Of a DNA stretch of 64,000 nt, positions 8,769 through 17,353 are shown in pieces. Numbering within the stretch: the stretch's first letter is position 1; each line of letters opens with the position of its first letter. This stretch comes from an uncultured bacterium (lineage in GTDB: Bacteria; Patescibacteriota; Saccharimonadia; Saccharimonadales; Saccharimonadaceae): assembly GCA_938030735.1 (NCBI GenBank), contig CALHIM010000011.1, forward strand, positions 253,853 through 317,852, given 5' to 3'. Both the position numbers and the translations under genes were made by a program. Below the pieces are notes generated by a model that searched no databases, was not told where the DNA came from, and saw only the letters and a program-made list of their open reading frames with translations.

Positions 8769-9236
8769 ATGAAATTAAATGATTATGTTGTAAAATCAAG
8801 TCTTGAAGAAGTTTCTCATTCTAGCGGATACGCTAAAGCTCAGTCTGGTGGGAGAATTGGTGCTGCAAGCTCACAAAGTTTTGCACAGCGCCAAGCGATT
8901 GATTATAGAAATTCGAAAGTGCGCTCATATCGAGATTCTCAACTTGGTCAATTAAGGATGGCGCAAAAAACTAAAATGGAAAGTTCAAGATCGGCTCTTG
9001 ATCAGATTAGAGCCAAAAGAGAAGAAAGGGCTTCAAATTATTTGCAGCAAAATTTAAATAGGCAAAAAAATACACTTTCGAATGGTCAAATTGATCAATC
9101 AACAAAAATAAGAATGACAAAAAGTGGTTTTGGCGAGGTTCAACAAACCGGAATGGCGGGTTTTTATGGTTCGCAAACTCCGAGTTCTCAAAATGCTGTG
9201 CGAAGTTTTTGCCCGCAAATTAAGCCAAAATTTTAA
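8769..9236 (+). CDS. Hypothetical Ser/Gln/Arg-rich soluble protein
   Basis: 155 residues, not recognised. It is rich in Ser, Gln, Arg and Lys with no membrane segment or signal peptide. The middle (about 40-110) is strongly polar and predicted helical (RNSKVRSYRDSQLGQLRMAQ and onward), and the ends are Gly/Ser-rich and probably disordered. The basic, low-complexity character would fit a nucleic-acid or scaffold-binding protein, but that is a guess. Its own leaderless promoter and the use of TTCGAA in frame, as in neighbours, support it being a real resident gene. Confidence 0.65.
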   Translation: MKLNDYVVKSSLEEVSHSSGYAKAQSGGRIGAASSQSFAQRQAIDYRNSKVRSYRDSQLGQLRMAQKTKMESSRSALDQIRAKREERASNYLQQNLNRQKNTLSNGQIDQSTKIRMTKSGFGEVQQTGMAGFYGSQTPSSQNAVRSFCPQIKPKF

Positions 9237-9280
9237 AGCTTGATTTTCAAGTTTTTATGTGTTAAAATGGTTGAAGTTAT

Positions 9281-9358
9281 GGCGGATGTAGCTCAGCTGG
9301 TTAGAGCGCTGGTTTGTGGCACCGGAGGCCGTGGGTTCGAACCCCATCATTCGCCCCA
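9281..9358 (+). tRNA. tRNA-His(GTG)
   Basis: The extra G(-1) pairs with C73, the histidine identity element. Acceptor GCGGATG/CATTCGC, D-stem GCTC/GAGC, anticodon loop TTGTGGC (anticodon GTG), T-loop TTCGAAC, CCA encoded. Confidence 0.95.
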
Positions 9359-9367
9359 AGTAAATTT

Positions 9368-9386
9368 GAGCTTAAGGCTCTTTTTT
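9368..9386 (+). terminator. Terminator of tRNA-His
   Basis: Short GAGC/GCTC hairpin directly followed by six T residues, 9 nt after the tRNA. Confidence 0.75.
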
Positions 9387-9450
9387 ATTTGACCAAAATT
9401 TTAAAGTATGACATAGTGTTATATAGATTTTTTGCCAAGGAGGAATAAAA

Positions 9451-9909
9451 ATGGCTAAATTTAAATTGAACCTTACAGAAATCATATCAAAAAAGATGGA
9501 TGAGGTCTTTCGAGATACTTTTGATTGTTTTAGGGCTCACCACCCAAGCTTTTGCAGTAGTCTTAATGATCAAAATGAGAATAATCTCTTAGAGGCGATT
9601 AAAAGTTCACTAATTCAGGCTGCCGAAGTTCTGCTCGAAGAGGACTGTGGAGCGGAAAGTTCTGATGTCGATATTGAACTTCTAACAATCTTCGAAATTT
9701 TAAACGGTGAAAAACCGAGCGCAGTGTCTTGTACAAAGTTCAACCTTAAATTCACAGGCTATCTAATTAGGAAACTTGAAGATAATATAACATTTAAGTT
9801 TCTTGCTGCAGATATTGTTCGAAAAAATGCAATAAAATATCGCACAGAAAATGAAGGCTATCTTAAGCATTCGCTAAAAATAACTCCAAATTTTTGGGAG
9901 TCTTTTTAA
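9451..9909 (+). CDS. Hypothetical protein
   Basis: 152 residues, not recognised. Start supported by AAGGAGG seven nt upstream of the ATG. Soluble, mildly acidic and predicted mainly helical, with five Cys but no metal-binding spacing I can identify. The last codons overlap a hairpin (ACTCC/GGGAGT) followed by TCTTTTT, a terminator embedded in the 3' end. It converges on murA with zero intergenic bases. Confidence 0.65.
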   Translation: MAKFKLNLTEIISKKMDEVFRDTFDCFRAHHPSFCSSLNDQNENNLLEAIKSSLIQAAEVLLEEDCGAESSDVDIELLTIFEILNGEKPSAVSCTKFNLKFTGYLIRKLEDNITFKFLAADIVRKNAIKYRTENEGYLKHSLKITPNFWESF

Positions 9910-11439
9910 TTATGAAAATAAAGTTTCGATCTTTGCGCCGAGTGAATTTAATCTTTCTGCAAAGTCTTCATAGCCGCGATTGATGTTGTAAACATCTCGC
10001 AAGGTTGAAACTCCTGGCGCAGCAAGCATTGCAATCAAAACTACGACGCTTGGGCGAAGGGCGCTTGGCGCAATAACGTCTGCAGGTTTCCACTTTGTTG
10101 GGCCAGAAATATAAACACGATGTGGGTCAACAAGTTCAATTTTAGCGTTTAATTTTGAAAGCTCAGTAAAGTAAATTGCACGGTTTTCATAACTCCAGTC
10201 ATGAATCAAGGTTCGACCTTCCGCGACAGTTGCAATTAATCCAAGAAAAGGCAAATTGTCCATATTTATACCAGGAAATGGTAGCGCGTGAATTTTATCT
10301 TTCGCGGCATGTAGTTTTGATTTTTTAACTTTAATATCTACGAGGCGCGTTTTTTTATTTTTCGAAAGATATTCGGGGCTGATTTCGAAATTTGCACCCA
10401 TTTGTTCGAGGGTTGCGAGTTCAAGCTCGTTGAATTCGATTGGCGCACGTTTGATGGTGATTTCAGAATTTGTAACCAGCGCAACCGCCACGAAAGTTAA
10501 AGATTCAATAGGATCTTCACTTACATAATATTCAACATCTTTCTCGATTTTTGTTAATCCATGAACTTTTAGGGTTGTTGTTCCAATTCCTTCAATTTTA
10601 ACGCCAAGCTCTTCAAGAAAGAAACATAAATCTTGCACCATATAGTTTGGGCTGGCGTTTCGAATCGTAATTTCTTGACCAGAAAGCGCTGCGGCCATAA
10701 TTATATTTTCGGTTGTTGTGTCTCCGCGCTCGGTCAAAAGTATTGGCTTCTCAACTTTTTTTGGTTTGTTTGAAACTTTGTAAAAATCAGTTTGCGCGGT
10801 AACGTTTGCGCCAAAATACTTTAATCCAGAGAGGTGCGGCTCAACTGTGCGTGTTCCTAAATCGCACCCGCCAGAAAAAGGTATTTCGAAGTTTGAATAT
10901 TGGTGAAGAAGCGGGCCGAGAAACATTAGAATGCTACGTGTTCTTTTGGCAGATTCGACATTCATATTTTCGAAAGATAATTCTTTGGGAGTTATAATTT
11001 CGAGATCGTTTTCGCTATTTAGCCATTTAGTTTTTACGCCAATCGAATTTAAAACTTCAATAATTCGATTAACCTCTTCAATTCGAGCAACGCGGCGAAG
11101 GACCGTTCTTCCTTTATTTAAAAGAGAAGCACAAAGAAGGGCAACGGCGGCATTTTTTGAGGTTTTAACTTCAATTTCACCAGAAAGTTCGCGTCCGCCA
11201 TGAACACGAAAATTGGTCTTTTTATTTGAATTAACAGATATAATTTCGCTCGAAAGTTCTTCTGAAATTCTTGCAAGCATTTCGATAGTTATATTTTGCT
11301 TACCGCTTTCAATTCGGTTAATTGCACTCTGTGAGGTGCCAATTTTTTCAGCAAGCTCAACTTGAGTTAAATTCTTGTGCAGGCGGGATTCTTGAATAAG
11401 CTTCCCGATTTTTTCTAAATAGGCTTGTTCTTCATTCAT
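9910..11439 (-). CDS. murA: UDP-GlcNAc 1-carboxyvinyltransferase with N-terminal HTH (XRE) domain
   Basis: 509 residues, about 80 longer than ordinary MurA. Residues 8-66 form an XRE/HTH_3 domain (LTQVELAEKIGTSQSAINRI, then ESGKQNITIEML). After a short linker the EPSP-synthase-like MurA fold begins, with Lys95-Asn96 (SKNAAV) matching the conserved substrate-binding KN and the active-site Cys192 in SGGCDLGTR. MurA transfers enolpyruvate from PEP to UDP-GlcNAc, the first committed step of peptidoglycan synthesis; the Cys is the fosfomycin target. The minus-strand -10 TATAAT ends 6 nt before the ATG, so the mRNA is leaderless. It is divergent from glyA across a spacer with tandem repeats. The HTH fusion suggests DNA binding or autoregulation, which is inference. 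Confidence 0.93.
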   Translation of the reverse strand: MNEEQAYLEKIGKLIQESRLHKNLTQVELAEKIGTSQSAINRIESGKQNITIEMLARISEELSSEIISVNSNKKTNFRVHGGRELSGEIEVKTSKNAAVALLCASLLNKGRTVLRRVARIEEVNRIIEVLNSIGVKTKWLNSENDLEIITPKELSFENMNVESAKRTRSILMFLGPLLHQYSNFEIPFSGGCDLGTRTVEPHLSGLKYFGANVTAQTDFYKVSNKPKKVEKPILLTERGDTTTENIIMAAALSGQEITIRNASPNYMVQDLCFFLEELGVKIEGIGTTTLKVHGLTKIEKDVEYYVSEDPIESLTFVAVALVTNSEITIKRAPIEFNELELATLEQMGANFEISPEYLSKNKKTRLVDIKVKKSKLHAAKDKIHALPFPGINMDNLPFLGLIATVAEGRTLIHDWSYENRAIYFTELSKLNAKIELVDPHRVYISGPTKWKPADVIAPSALRPSVVVLIAMLAAPGVSTLRDVYNINRGYEDFAERLNSLGAKIETLFS

Positions 11440-11445
11440 AAAATA

Positions 11446-11475
11446 ATTATATCACTTATGGTATAATAAAAACAA
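11446..11475 (-). promoter_or_regulatory. murA promoter (leaderless)
   Basis: On the minus strand TTGTTT, 18-nt spacer, TATAAT; the -10 box ends 6 nt before the murA ATG. Confidence 0.65.
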
Positions 11476-11499
11476 GTTTTCTAAGAATTTTTTTATTTT

Positions 11500-11532
11500 T
11501 TAAAAATATGATATACTTAAAAATATGATATA
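11500..11532 (+). repeat. Two 16-bp direct repeats in the murA/glyA divergent region
   Basis: TTAAAAATATGATATA occurs twice with a 17-bp period, between the divergent promoters. The second half (TATGATATA) also resembles a -10 region, so the repeats may be the glyA promoter, an operator, or both. A related ATATAATT lies in the murA -10 region. Confidence 0.75.
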
Positions 11533-11587
11533 GCGACGGTTTTATATTTTTAGTTTCGAAAAGTTTAATTTTTAAGGAGAGTTTTTT

Positions 11588-12859
11588 ATGTTTGATGAAA
11601 AGATTTTTGATGTAATTGAAAATGAAGAAAATCGTCAGCGAGAAGGCTTGGAATTAATTCCAAGTGAGAATTATGTTTCGAGAGAAGTATTGGCGGCACT
11701 TGGTTCAGTTTTAACAAATAAATATTCTGAAGGATATCCTGGCAAAAGATACTATGGTGGTCAGGAGAATACCGACATCATTGAAAGCTTAGCAATTGAA
11801 CGCGCAAAACAGCTTTTTAATTGTGATCATGCTAATGTCCAACCACATAGTGGTGCAAATGCTAATGAGGCGGTTTATAATGCTTGGCTAGAAGTTGGCG
11901 ATACGGTTTTAGGTATGGATTTATCTCAAGGCGGTCATTTAACGCACGGCTCACCAGTAACGCGTAGTGGCAAGATTTATAACTTTGTTCGTTATGGTTT
12001 AGATGAAAATGGTGAAATCAATTACGATCAAATTGAAGAATTAGCAGAAAAATATAAGCCAAAAATTATTCTTGTGGGATTCTCTGCTTACCCTGGTGAG
12101 ATTGATTATGCTAAAATTGCTGAAATTGGCAAAAAATATGGAGCAATGTTGATGGCGGATGTAGCACATATTGCTGGATTGATTGCTGGAGGTGTTTCGA
12201 AAAACCCATTTGAATATGGTTTTAATGTTGTGACAACTACAACTCACAAAACTTTGCGTGGCCCTCGTGGTGGAATGATTCTTTCGAATGGAAAAGTGGG
12301 GAATCCACTCAAAAAACCAGAAAAAACTCTCGAGAATCTCCCAACTTTAATTGATCGTAGTGTTTTTCCAGGAACGCAAGGTGGCCCACAAATGCATTCA
12401 ATTGCAGCAAAAGCAGTTTCTTTTTATGAAGCACTTCAGCCCGAATTTAAAATTTATGCTCAACAGGTAATAAAGAATGCTCATTTTTTGGCCGAAGAAC
12501 TTTCGAAAAGAGGTTTCAAACTCGTGACCGGAGGCACAAAAAATCACTTAATTTTAATTGATATTTATGCAAGTTTTGGAATTGATGGGAAAGTTGCTGA
12601 ACGCGCAATGGATGCGATTGGCCTAACTTTGAACGCTAATTCGATTCCTAATGATACTTTGTCTATGTTTGCGCCAAGCGGGATTCGACTTGGAACGCCG
12701 GCTGTAACTTCACGCGGTATGAAGGAAGCCGAGATGGAGAAAATTGCTGAATGGATGGAGCTTGCGATTAAGTGTCGTGAAGATTCTAAAAAACTTGCCG
12801 AAATTAAAAAAGAAGTTGCAGATTTTGCTAGAAATTTTCCGCTACCGAGCGATTTATAG
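11588..12859 (+). CDS. glyA: Serine hydroxymethyltransferase
   Basis: 423 residues, full length for SHMT. It interconverts serine and glycine while charging tetrahydrofolate with a one-carbon unit. N-terminal LIPSENYVS, the NKYSEGYPGKRYYGG segment and the PLP-lysine motif TTTTHKTLRGPRGG are all present. A strong AAGGAG about 10 nt before the ATG and a roughly 50-nt leader set it apart from its leaderless neighbours. FolD further along the window would use the methylene-THF it makes. Confidence 0.98.
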   Translation: MFDEKIFDVIENEENRQREGLELIPSENYVSREVLAALGSVLTNKYSEGYPGKRYYGGQENTDIIESLAIERAKQLFNCDHANVQPHSGANANEAVYNAWLEVGDTVLGMDLSQGGHLTHGSPVTRSGKIYNFVRYGLDENGEINYDQIEELAEKYKPKIILVGFSAYPGEIDYAKIAEIGKKYGAMLMADVAHIAGLIAGGVSKNPFEYGFNVVTTTTHKTLRGPRGGMILSNGKVGNPLKKPEKTLENLPTLIDRSVFPGTQGGPQMHSIAAKAVSFYEALQPEFKIYAQQVIKNAHFLAEELSKRGFKLVTGGTKNHLILIDIYASFGIDGKVAERAMDAIGLTLNANSIPNDTLSMFAPSGIRLGTPAVTSRGMKEAEMEKIAEWMELAIKCREDSKKLAEIKKEVADFARNFPLPSDL

Positions 12860-12910
12860 ATAATTTTTAATATTTCGAAAAGCTGAAAGCTATGATATAA
12901 TAGACTTGTC

Positions 12911-14503
12911 ATGGGTATGGTTTTTTCGAGATTTAAAAAGTGCCGTTCTAAAATTGCTTTTCTGGGAATTATTTCAGGATTTTTAACTATTGTTTTTTTA
13001 ACAATTTCGAAAGCTTCAATCTGGTTCGATGAGGCTTTTTCGGCTTATATAATTCGTTTTAATTTTGCTGAAATTTGGCATTACACATCTGTTGATGTTC
13101 ATCCGCCAATTTACTATTTTTTATTGAAAATTTGGAGTGCATTTTTCGGTTCGAGTGACTTTGCATTGAGGAGTTTATCTGCATTTTTTGGTGTTTTGAC
13201 TATAATTTTGGCATATTTTTTGGTAAAAAGGATTTATAATAAGAAAATTGCGCTATTGGCAAGCAGTTTTCTTGCAATTTCACCGATGTTAATTAGATAT
13301 TCGCAGGAAGCCAGAATGTATACGATGGTAGCATTTTTGAGTATTTTAACGGTAAGAGCCTTTCATGAAGCTTGGGTTGCTGAAAATACGATGAAAAATA
13401 AGAAAAAATGGCGAATAATTTATATTATTGCTGTTTGCGCTGGAATTTGGACACAGTATCTCTATGCTTTGATTCCAATTTCATTATGGATTTTTAGAGC
13501 AGTTTATATTTCGAAGAATCAAGAAAAGAACAATAGATTTCATCTTTTTAGCTGTTTGAAATTTCAAAAGCAGAAGAATAGTGTGAGACAGTTTTTTAGT
13601 AATTTTTTTACTGAAAAATGGCTTTCTTCACATTTAATTGTTGCATTTTTATATATTCCTTGGATTCCATTTTTCATTTCGCAAGCTACTTATGTCAAAG
13701 CTAAGTTTTGGATTCCTGCACTTGATTTTACAACAATACCAAATATGATATCGAATTTCTTTTTTTATCTTGATGCTGGCAAAACTAACGGTTGGCTATC
13801 TCTGATAGCTATGGCTATTCTTCTAATTATTGTAATTTTTACATTCGAAAAGTGGAGGAGTGAAAAAAATAATAGTATTTTTTGGCTGATTTTTTCAGTC
13901 TCGGTGATTCCTATATTTTTGCTTTATATCGCAAGTTTACCACCATTTAGTTCAATTTTTGTTGATAGATATTTGCTTATGGCTGAAGTTTTTGTGTCGA
14001 TTTTAATGGCGATTATTGCGGTTAAACTTTTCGAAAATAAAAAGAGTGTTTCAATTTTATTTATTGTATTGATAATTTTCTCGCATATTTTTGGAATTTT
14101 TCAGCTTAATTTACAAAAAGGTATTTCTAAAAATGGTGGAGAAATTACTGAAATTCGGCAAGCAATTGAAAAGGTTCGAAATGAAAAAAATAATGCAGCA
14201 ATTGTTGTTGGCGGATTTTTATATTATTCGGCAGTACAATATTCCAATAATGAAAGCAAAATTTGGTTTTATGGCAAACCCCCAATTTATCGTTCTGGTG
14301 ATATGATTCGAGCTGACTACACGCCAAAGATTGAGAATGATAGTAGTTTCTTGAAGAATAAAGAGTTTTTTATAATTTCCCCATATAACAGTGCCGATAA
14401 AGAATCGCCAATTTCTGGTTATAATTTTTCAGAGGAAATGGATTATAATAATTCATTAAACGGTGATCCTTTATATAAAATTTTAAAATTTATTAAAAAA
14501 TAG
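12911..14503 (+). CDS. GT-C family membrane glycosyltransferase (PMT/ArnT-like)
   Basis: 530 residues with about ten hydrophobic helices. The first periplasmic loop holds the GT-C signature WFDEAFS, followed by DVHPPIYYFLLKIW and later YSQEARMYT, typical of the PMT_2/ArnT/GT39-83 superfamily that transfers sugars from polyprenyl-phosphate donors to proteins or lipids on the outer membrane face. TATAAT (12896-12901) ends 9 nt before the ATG, suggesting an almost leaderless mRNA. Acceptor and sugar cannot be deduced; surface glycoproteins encoded nearby are plausible acceptors. Confidence 0.85.
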   Translation: MGMVFSRFKKCRSKIAFLGIISGFLTIVFLTISKASIWFDEAFSAYIIRFNFAEIWHYTSVDVHPPIYYFLLKIWSAFFGSSDFALRSLSAFFGVLTIILAYFLVKRIYNKKIALLASSFLAISPMLIRYSQEARMYTMVAFLSILTVRAFHEAWVAENTMKNKKKWRIIYIIAVCAGIWTQYLYALIPISLWIFRAVYISKNQEKNNRFHLFSCLKFQKQKNSVRQFFSNFFTEKWLSSHLIVAFLYIPWIPFFISQATYVKAKFWIPALDFTTIPNMISNFFFYLDAGKTNGWLSLIAMAILLIIVIFTFEKWRSEKNNSIFWLIFSVSVIPIFLLYIASLPPFSSIFVDRYLLMAEVFVSILMAIIAVKLFENKKSVSILFIVLIIFSHIFGIFQLNLQKGISKNGGEITEIRQAIEKVRNEKNNAAIVVGGFLYYSAVQYSNNESKIWFYGKPPIYRSGDMIRADYTPKIENDSSFLKNKEFFIISPYNSADKESPISGYNFSEEMDYNNSLNGDPLYKILKFIKK

Positions 14504-14545
14504 TCTTCACAAAATAAAAAAAGTGTGGTATAATTTATTTATTAA

Positions 14546-14622
14546 GCACCCGTAGCTCAACTGGATAGAGTACCTGGCTTCGAACCAGGCGGTTGTAGGT
14601 TCAAATCCTGCCGGGTGTACCA
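14546..14622 (+). tRNA. tRNA-Arg(TCG)
   Basis: Acceptor GCACCCG/CGGGTGT (G1-U72), discriminator A, CCA encoded; anticodon stem CCTGG/CCAGG with loop CTTCGAA (anticodon TCG). Like tRNA-Arg(TCT) here, it has a G1-U72 wobble. Confidence 0.95.
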
Positions 14623-14630
14623 CAGTTTTT

Positions 14631-14650
14631 CTCGCTTTTGGCGGGTTTTT
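14631..14650 (+). terminator. Terminator of tRNA-Arg(TCG)
   Basis: CTCGC/GCGGG hairpin with a TTTTG loop followed by five T residues. Confidence 0.75.
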
Positions 14651-14675
14651 ATTTTTTATGATATAATTGATTTAT

Positions 14676-15722
14676 ATGAAGGAAATAATTTTCAAAAATC
14701 TAAAAATTCAGCAAGATATTGATTTTGGCAAACTTACAACTATGAAAATTAGTGGAAAAGCTCATTTTTTTACGGTAGTAAAAAATATCGAAGATTTTAA
14801 GAATGCGATTAAGTTTTCAGAAAAAAATAATTTGCCGATTTTTATTCTTGGTGGCGGAAGTAACACTATTGTAAAGAATCAAAACTTTGCAGGAATAGTT
14901 ATAAAAAATGAAATTAAAGGTTTTGAAAAGGTTTTCGAAAATAATGAAAGTGCTGAATTCTGTATAAAATCTTGTGAAAATTGGCATAATTTTGTTAACT
15001 TTGCGGTTTCGAAAGGCTTTAGCGGTTGTGAAGCAATGGCGATGATTCCTGGAACAGTTGGAGCTCTACCAATCCAGAATGTTGGTGCATATGGTCAGGA
15101 AATTGCTGATATTTTAAAAAGTGTCGAAGTTTTTGAAATCTCAACTGGTAAAATTAAAACTTTATTAAAAGGTGAATGTGAATTCGCTTACCGTGATAGT
15201 ATTTTTAAGAATGATGCTAAAGGAAAATATTTTATCGTTTCGGTAAATTTGAAGCTTTCAAAATCTAAACCAGAAATGCCTGAATATAAGGTTTTAAAGG
15301 AAAAACTTGAGAATATTGGCAAAAATAAAGAAAATCTAACAGCGAAAGATATAATGAACGCGGTAGTTGAGATTCGTTCAAAAAAATTGCCAGATCCAGA
15401 AGAAATTCCAAATTCTGGGAGTTTTTTTAAGAATGTGATAATTTCGAAAGAGAAAGCTGCAGAGATTTGCAAAAAATATCAAAATGTACCACTCTTTGAA
15501 GTTGGTGAAAAATACAAAATTGCAACTGGCTGGCTTATTGAGCAAACAGGCTTGAAGGGAAAAGAATTTTTTGGAATAAAAGTTCATCCAGAGAATGCTT
15601 TAGTTTTAACAAATATTTCAGCTAAAAACTATGATGAGCTGGCTAAAGCAAGAAAAATGATTCAGGATAGGGTTTTTGAAAAATTTGGTTTAAAAATTGA
15701 ACAAGAACCGCTGGAGATTTAA
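14676..15722 (+). CDS. murB: UDP-N-acetylenolpyruvoylglucosamine reductase
   Basis: 348 residues from ATG 14676. An in-frame TTG nine bases earlier overlaps the last base of the TATAAT box (14662-14667) and cannot be the start, so the transcript is leaderless. MurB reduces the enolpyruvyl-GlcNAc product of MurA with NADPH/FAD to UDP-MurNAc. Seen: FAD-binding ILGGGSNTIV, the AMIPGTVGALPIQNVGAYGQ segment, catalytic Ser249 in NSGSFFKN, and a late acidic residue in HPENALVL. It lies about 3 kb from murA but in a separate transcription unit. Confidence 0.97.
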   Translation: MKEIIFKNLKIQQDIDFGKLTTMKISGKAHFFTVVKNIEDFKNAIKFSEKNNLPIFILGGGSNTIVKNQNFAGIVIKNEIKGFEKVFENNESAEFCIKSCENWHNFVNFAVSKGFSGCEAMAMIPGTVGALPIQNVGAYGQEIADILKSVEVFEISTGKIKTLLKGECEFAYRDSIFKNDAKGKYFIVSVNLKLSKSKPEMPEYKVLKEKLENIGKNKENLTAKDIMNAVVEIRSKKLPDPEEIPNSGSFFKNVIISKEKAAEICKKYQNVPLFEVGEKYKIATGWLIEQTGLKGKEFFGIKVHPENALVLTNISAKNYDELAKARKMIQDRVFEKFGLKIEQEPLEI

Positions 15723-15730
15723 TAAAAATT

Positions 15731-15761
15731 AAAACGGCATTCTTGATTTGAATGTCGTTTT
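15731..15761. terminator. Bidirectional terminator between murB and the DUF5684-like gene
   Basis: Twelve-base-pair stem AAAACGGCATTC/GAATGTCGTTTT (one wobble) with a 7-nt loop between convergent genes. Confidence 0.85.
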
Positions 15762-15777
15762 AAGATTTAAAAAAGAA

Positions 15778-16329
15778 TTATTCTTCTGTTTTTTCTTCTT
15801 TAGCTTCAGGAGCTTTTTCTTCTTCTGCTTCTTTTTCTTCTTCTACGATTTTATAACCAAGGATAGTTCCTTTTGCAAGGCTTTCTTTACCAGCTATGTC
15901 ATTCCAGCGAGAACTATCTAGACCAAGAATTAAGAACCAAATAGGGGCTACAAATATGAAAAGAATAGACCAGTAAGGTGATTTATCGAGTTTTTTGCTA
16001 ATTTCAATAACTGCAAGAACTTCAAAAACAAATGAGATTATTAGTCCGACATAAGGAACGAAAGTTAAAAGAGATTTCCAGCCTTCTTGTCCACCGAGTT
16101 CGAAGAATATCCATCTGTTATAGAAAGGAATCCAAGCTTTTTTAGCGTCGATTCCAGCCTTTTTAAAAATTAGCATGTAAAGAAGAGAGCTGATAACATA
16201 TCCTATAACTGCAGCAACTAGTGCGAAAATTAAAAAGAATGCAATAGATATTCCAGCAATAGCTTCAGTATCTGCGCTATGGTTGTAATTTCTGTACCCA
16301 TATGTGTGGTAACTATTATAATTATACAT
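15778..16329 (-). CDS. DUF5684-like multi-span membrane protein
   Basis: 183 residues. A Tyr/Asn-rich N-terminus is followed by about four hydrophobic segments (roughly 24-55, 65-80, 83-108, 115-135) and an acidic Glu/Ala/Lys tail. The pattern FKKAGIDAKKAWIPFYNRW followed by hydrophobic helices and a Gly-Leu turn is typical of the DUF5684 family, which has no assigned biochemical role. An AAAGGAT Shine-Dalgarno precedes the ATG and a TATAAT lies about 40 nt further up. Divergent from folD. Confidence 0.75.
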   Translation of the reverse strand: MYNYNSYHTYGYRNYNHSADTEAIAGISIAFFLIFALVAAVIGYVISSLLYMLIFKKAGIDAKKAWIPFYNRWIFFELGGQEGWKSLLTFVPYVGLIISFVFEVLAVIEISKKLDKSPYWSILFIFVAPIWFLILGLDSSRWNDIAGKESLAKGTILGYKIVEEEKEAEEEKAPEAKEEKTEE

Positions 16330-16391
16330 TCAAAAATCCTTTCTTTGATTAACTTCTGTAATGATTATACTCTAAATTATATATTAAAAAA

Positions 16392-16420
16392 TTGAATTTT
16401 TCAATATATTTGCGTATAAT
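16392..16420 (+). promoter_or_regulatory. folD promoter (leaderless)
   Basis: TTGAAT, 17-nt spacer, TATAAT; the -10 box ends 6 nt before the folD ATG. Confidence 0.75.
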
Positions 16421-16426
16421 AAAAGA

Positions 16427-17278
16427 ATGAGAATTTTAAATGGTGCAGAAATCCGCGATTTTATTAAGGAGCGTCAAGCTAAGCAAGTGCGAGCTTTGCG
16501 GCAAAGTTGGCGGGTTTTTCCAAAATTAGTAATTTTTTACTCTTCGAAAAATCCTGTAACTGAAACTTATATGCGGCTTAAAGAAAAGTATGGTGAAGAT
16601 ATTCTAATTGAGGTTGAGCGGCGAAAAGTTACTGTTGAATTCATGAAAAAAGAAATTCAAAAAGCAAATCTTGATGAAAATATTCATGGAATTATCGTTC
16701 AACTTCCACTTGAAGATGAAAATGGTGGGAAGATTTCGAAAGAGGAAACTGAGCAAATTTTATCGGAAATATCTAAAGAGAAAGATGTTGACGGTTTGAA
16801 CGGTGGTGCTTTTGTACCGGCCACAGCTCAGGCGATAAATTGGCTTTTGGCAGGTTATAATATTTCGTTAGAGAATAAAAAAGTTGCTATTGTTGGCCAA
16901 GGTAAGTTGGTAGGTGCACCGCTTTCAAAAATGCTTGAGGCTTCTGGTGTGCCAGTTTCGAAATTTGATGAATTCAATTCGAAAGAAATGAAAGAGCATC
17001 TTAAAGATTTTGATGTGGTAATTACAGCTGTTGGAAAGCCAAATTTAATAACTTCAGAAATGCTAAAAAATAAAGCTGTGGTTGTTGATGCTGGAACGGC
17101 AAGCGAAAATGGTAAAATTAAAGGTGATGTAGCTGAAGAAGTTCGTGATTTTCGAAAAGACTTAACAATCACCCCAGTAAAGGGTGGTGTCGGTCCGCTT
17201 ACGGTAGCTTCATTAATTGATAATGTAATTATAGCAGCGAGAAAAATTGCTGATAAAAAGGGCCAGCAAGATTTATAA
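16427..17278 (+). CDS. folD: Methylene-THF dehydrogenase / methenyl-THF cyclohydrolase
   Basis: 283 residues, normal for FolD, which oxidises 5,10-methylene-THF to 10-formyl-THF in two steps. The N-terminal domain has TYMRLKEKYG (conserved Tyr and catalytic Lys) and HGIIVQLPL. The NAD(P) domain has VGQGKLVGAP and the C-terminal TPVKGGVGPLTVA. With glyA in the same window it supplies one-carbon units, including formyl groups for initiator tRNA. The mRNA is predicted leaderless. Confidence 0.97.
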   Translation: MRILNGAEIRDFIKERQAKQVRALRQSWRVFPKLVIFYSSKNPVTETYMRLKEKYGEDILIEVERRKVTVEFMKKEIQKANLDENIHGIIVQLPLEDENGGKISKEETEQILSEISKEKDVDGLNGGAFVPATAQAINWLLAGYNISLENKKVAIVGQGKLVGAPLSKMLEASGVPVSKFDEFNSKEMKEHLKDFDVVITAVGKPNLITSEMLKNKAVVVDAGTASENGKIKGDVAEEVRDFRKDLTITPVKGGVGPLTVASLIDNVIIAARKIADKKGQQDL

Positions 17279-17282
17279 AAAT

Positions 17283-17312
17283 AAAATAGACCTCCAAGTG
17301 GAAGTCTATTTT
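17283..17312. terminator. Terminator downstream of folD
   Basis: AAAATAGAC plus TCCA pairs with TGGA plus GTCTATTTT, followed by T residues; lies between folD and the convergent LPQTG gene. Confidence 0.82.
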
Positions 17313-17353
17313 TTAGATTTGAAGCTTGATCGCTCCATTGAGAAGCGGTCAGC

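Noticed and set aside
11500..11532. CRISPR-like array
   Set aside because: Only two AT-rich copies with a 1-bp gap and no spacers.
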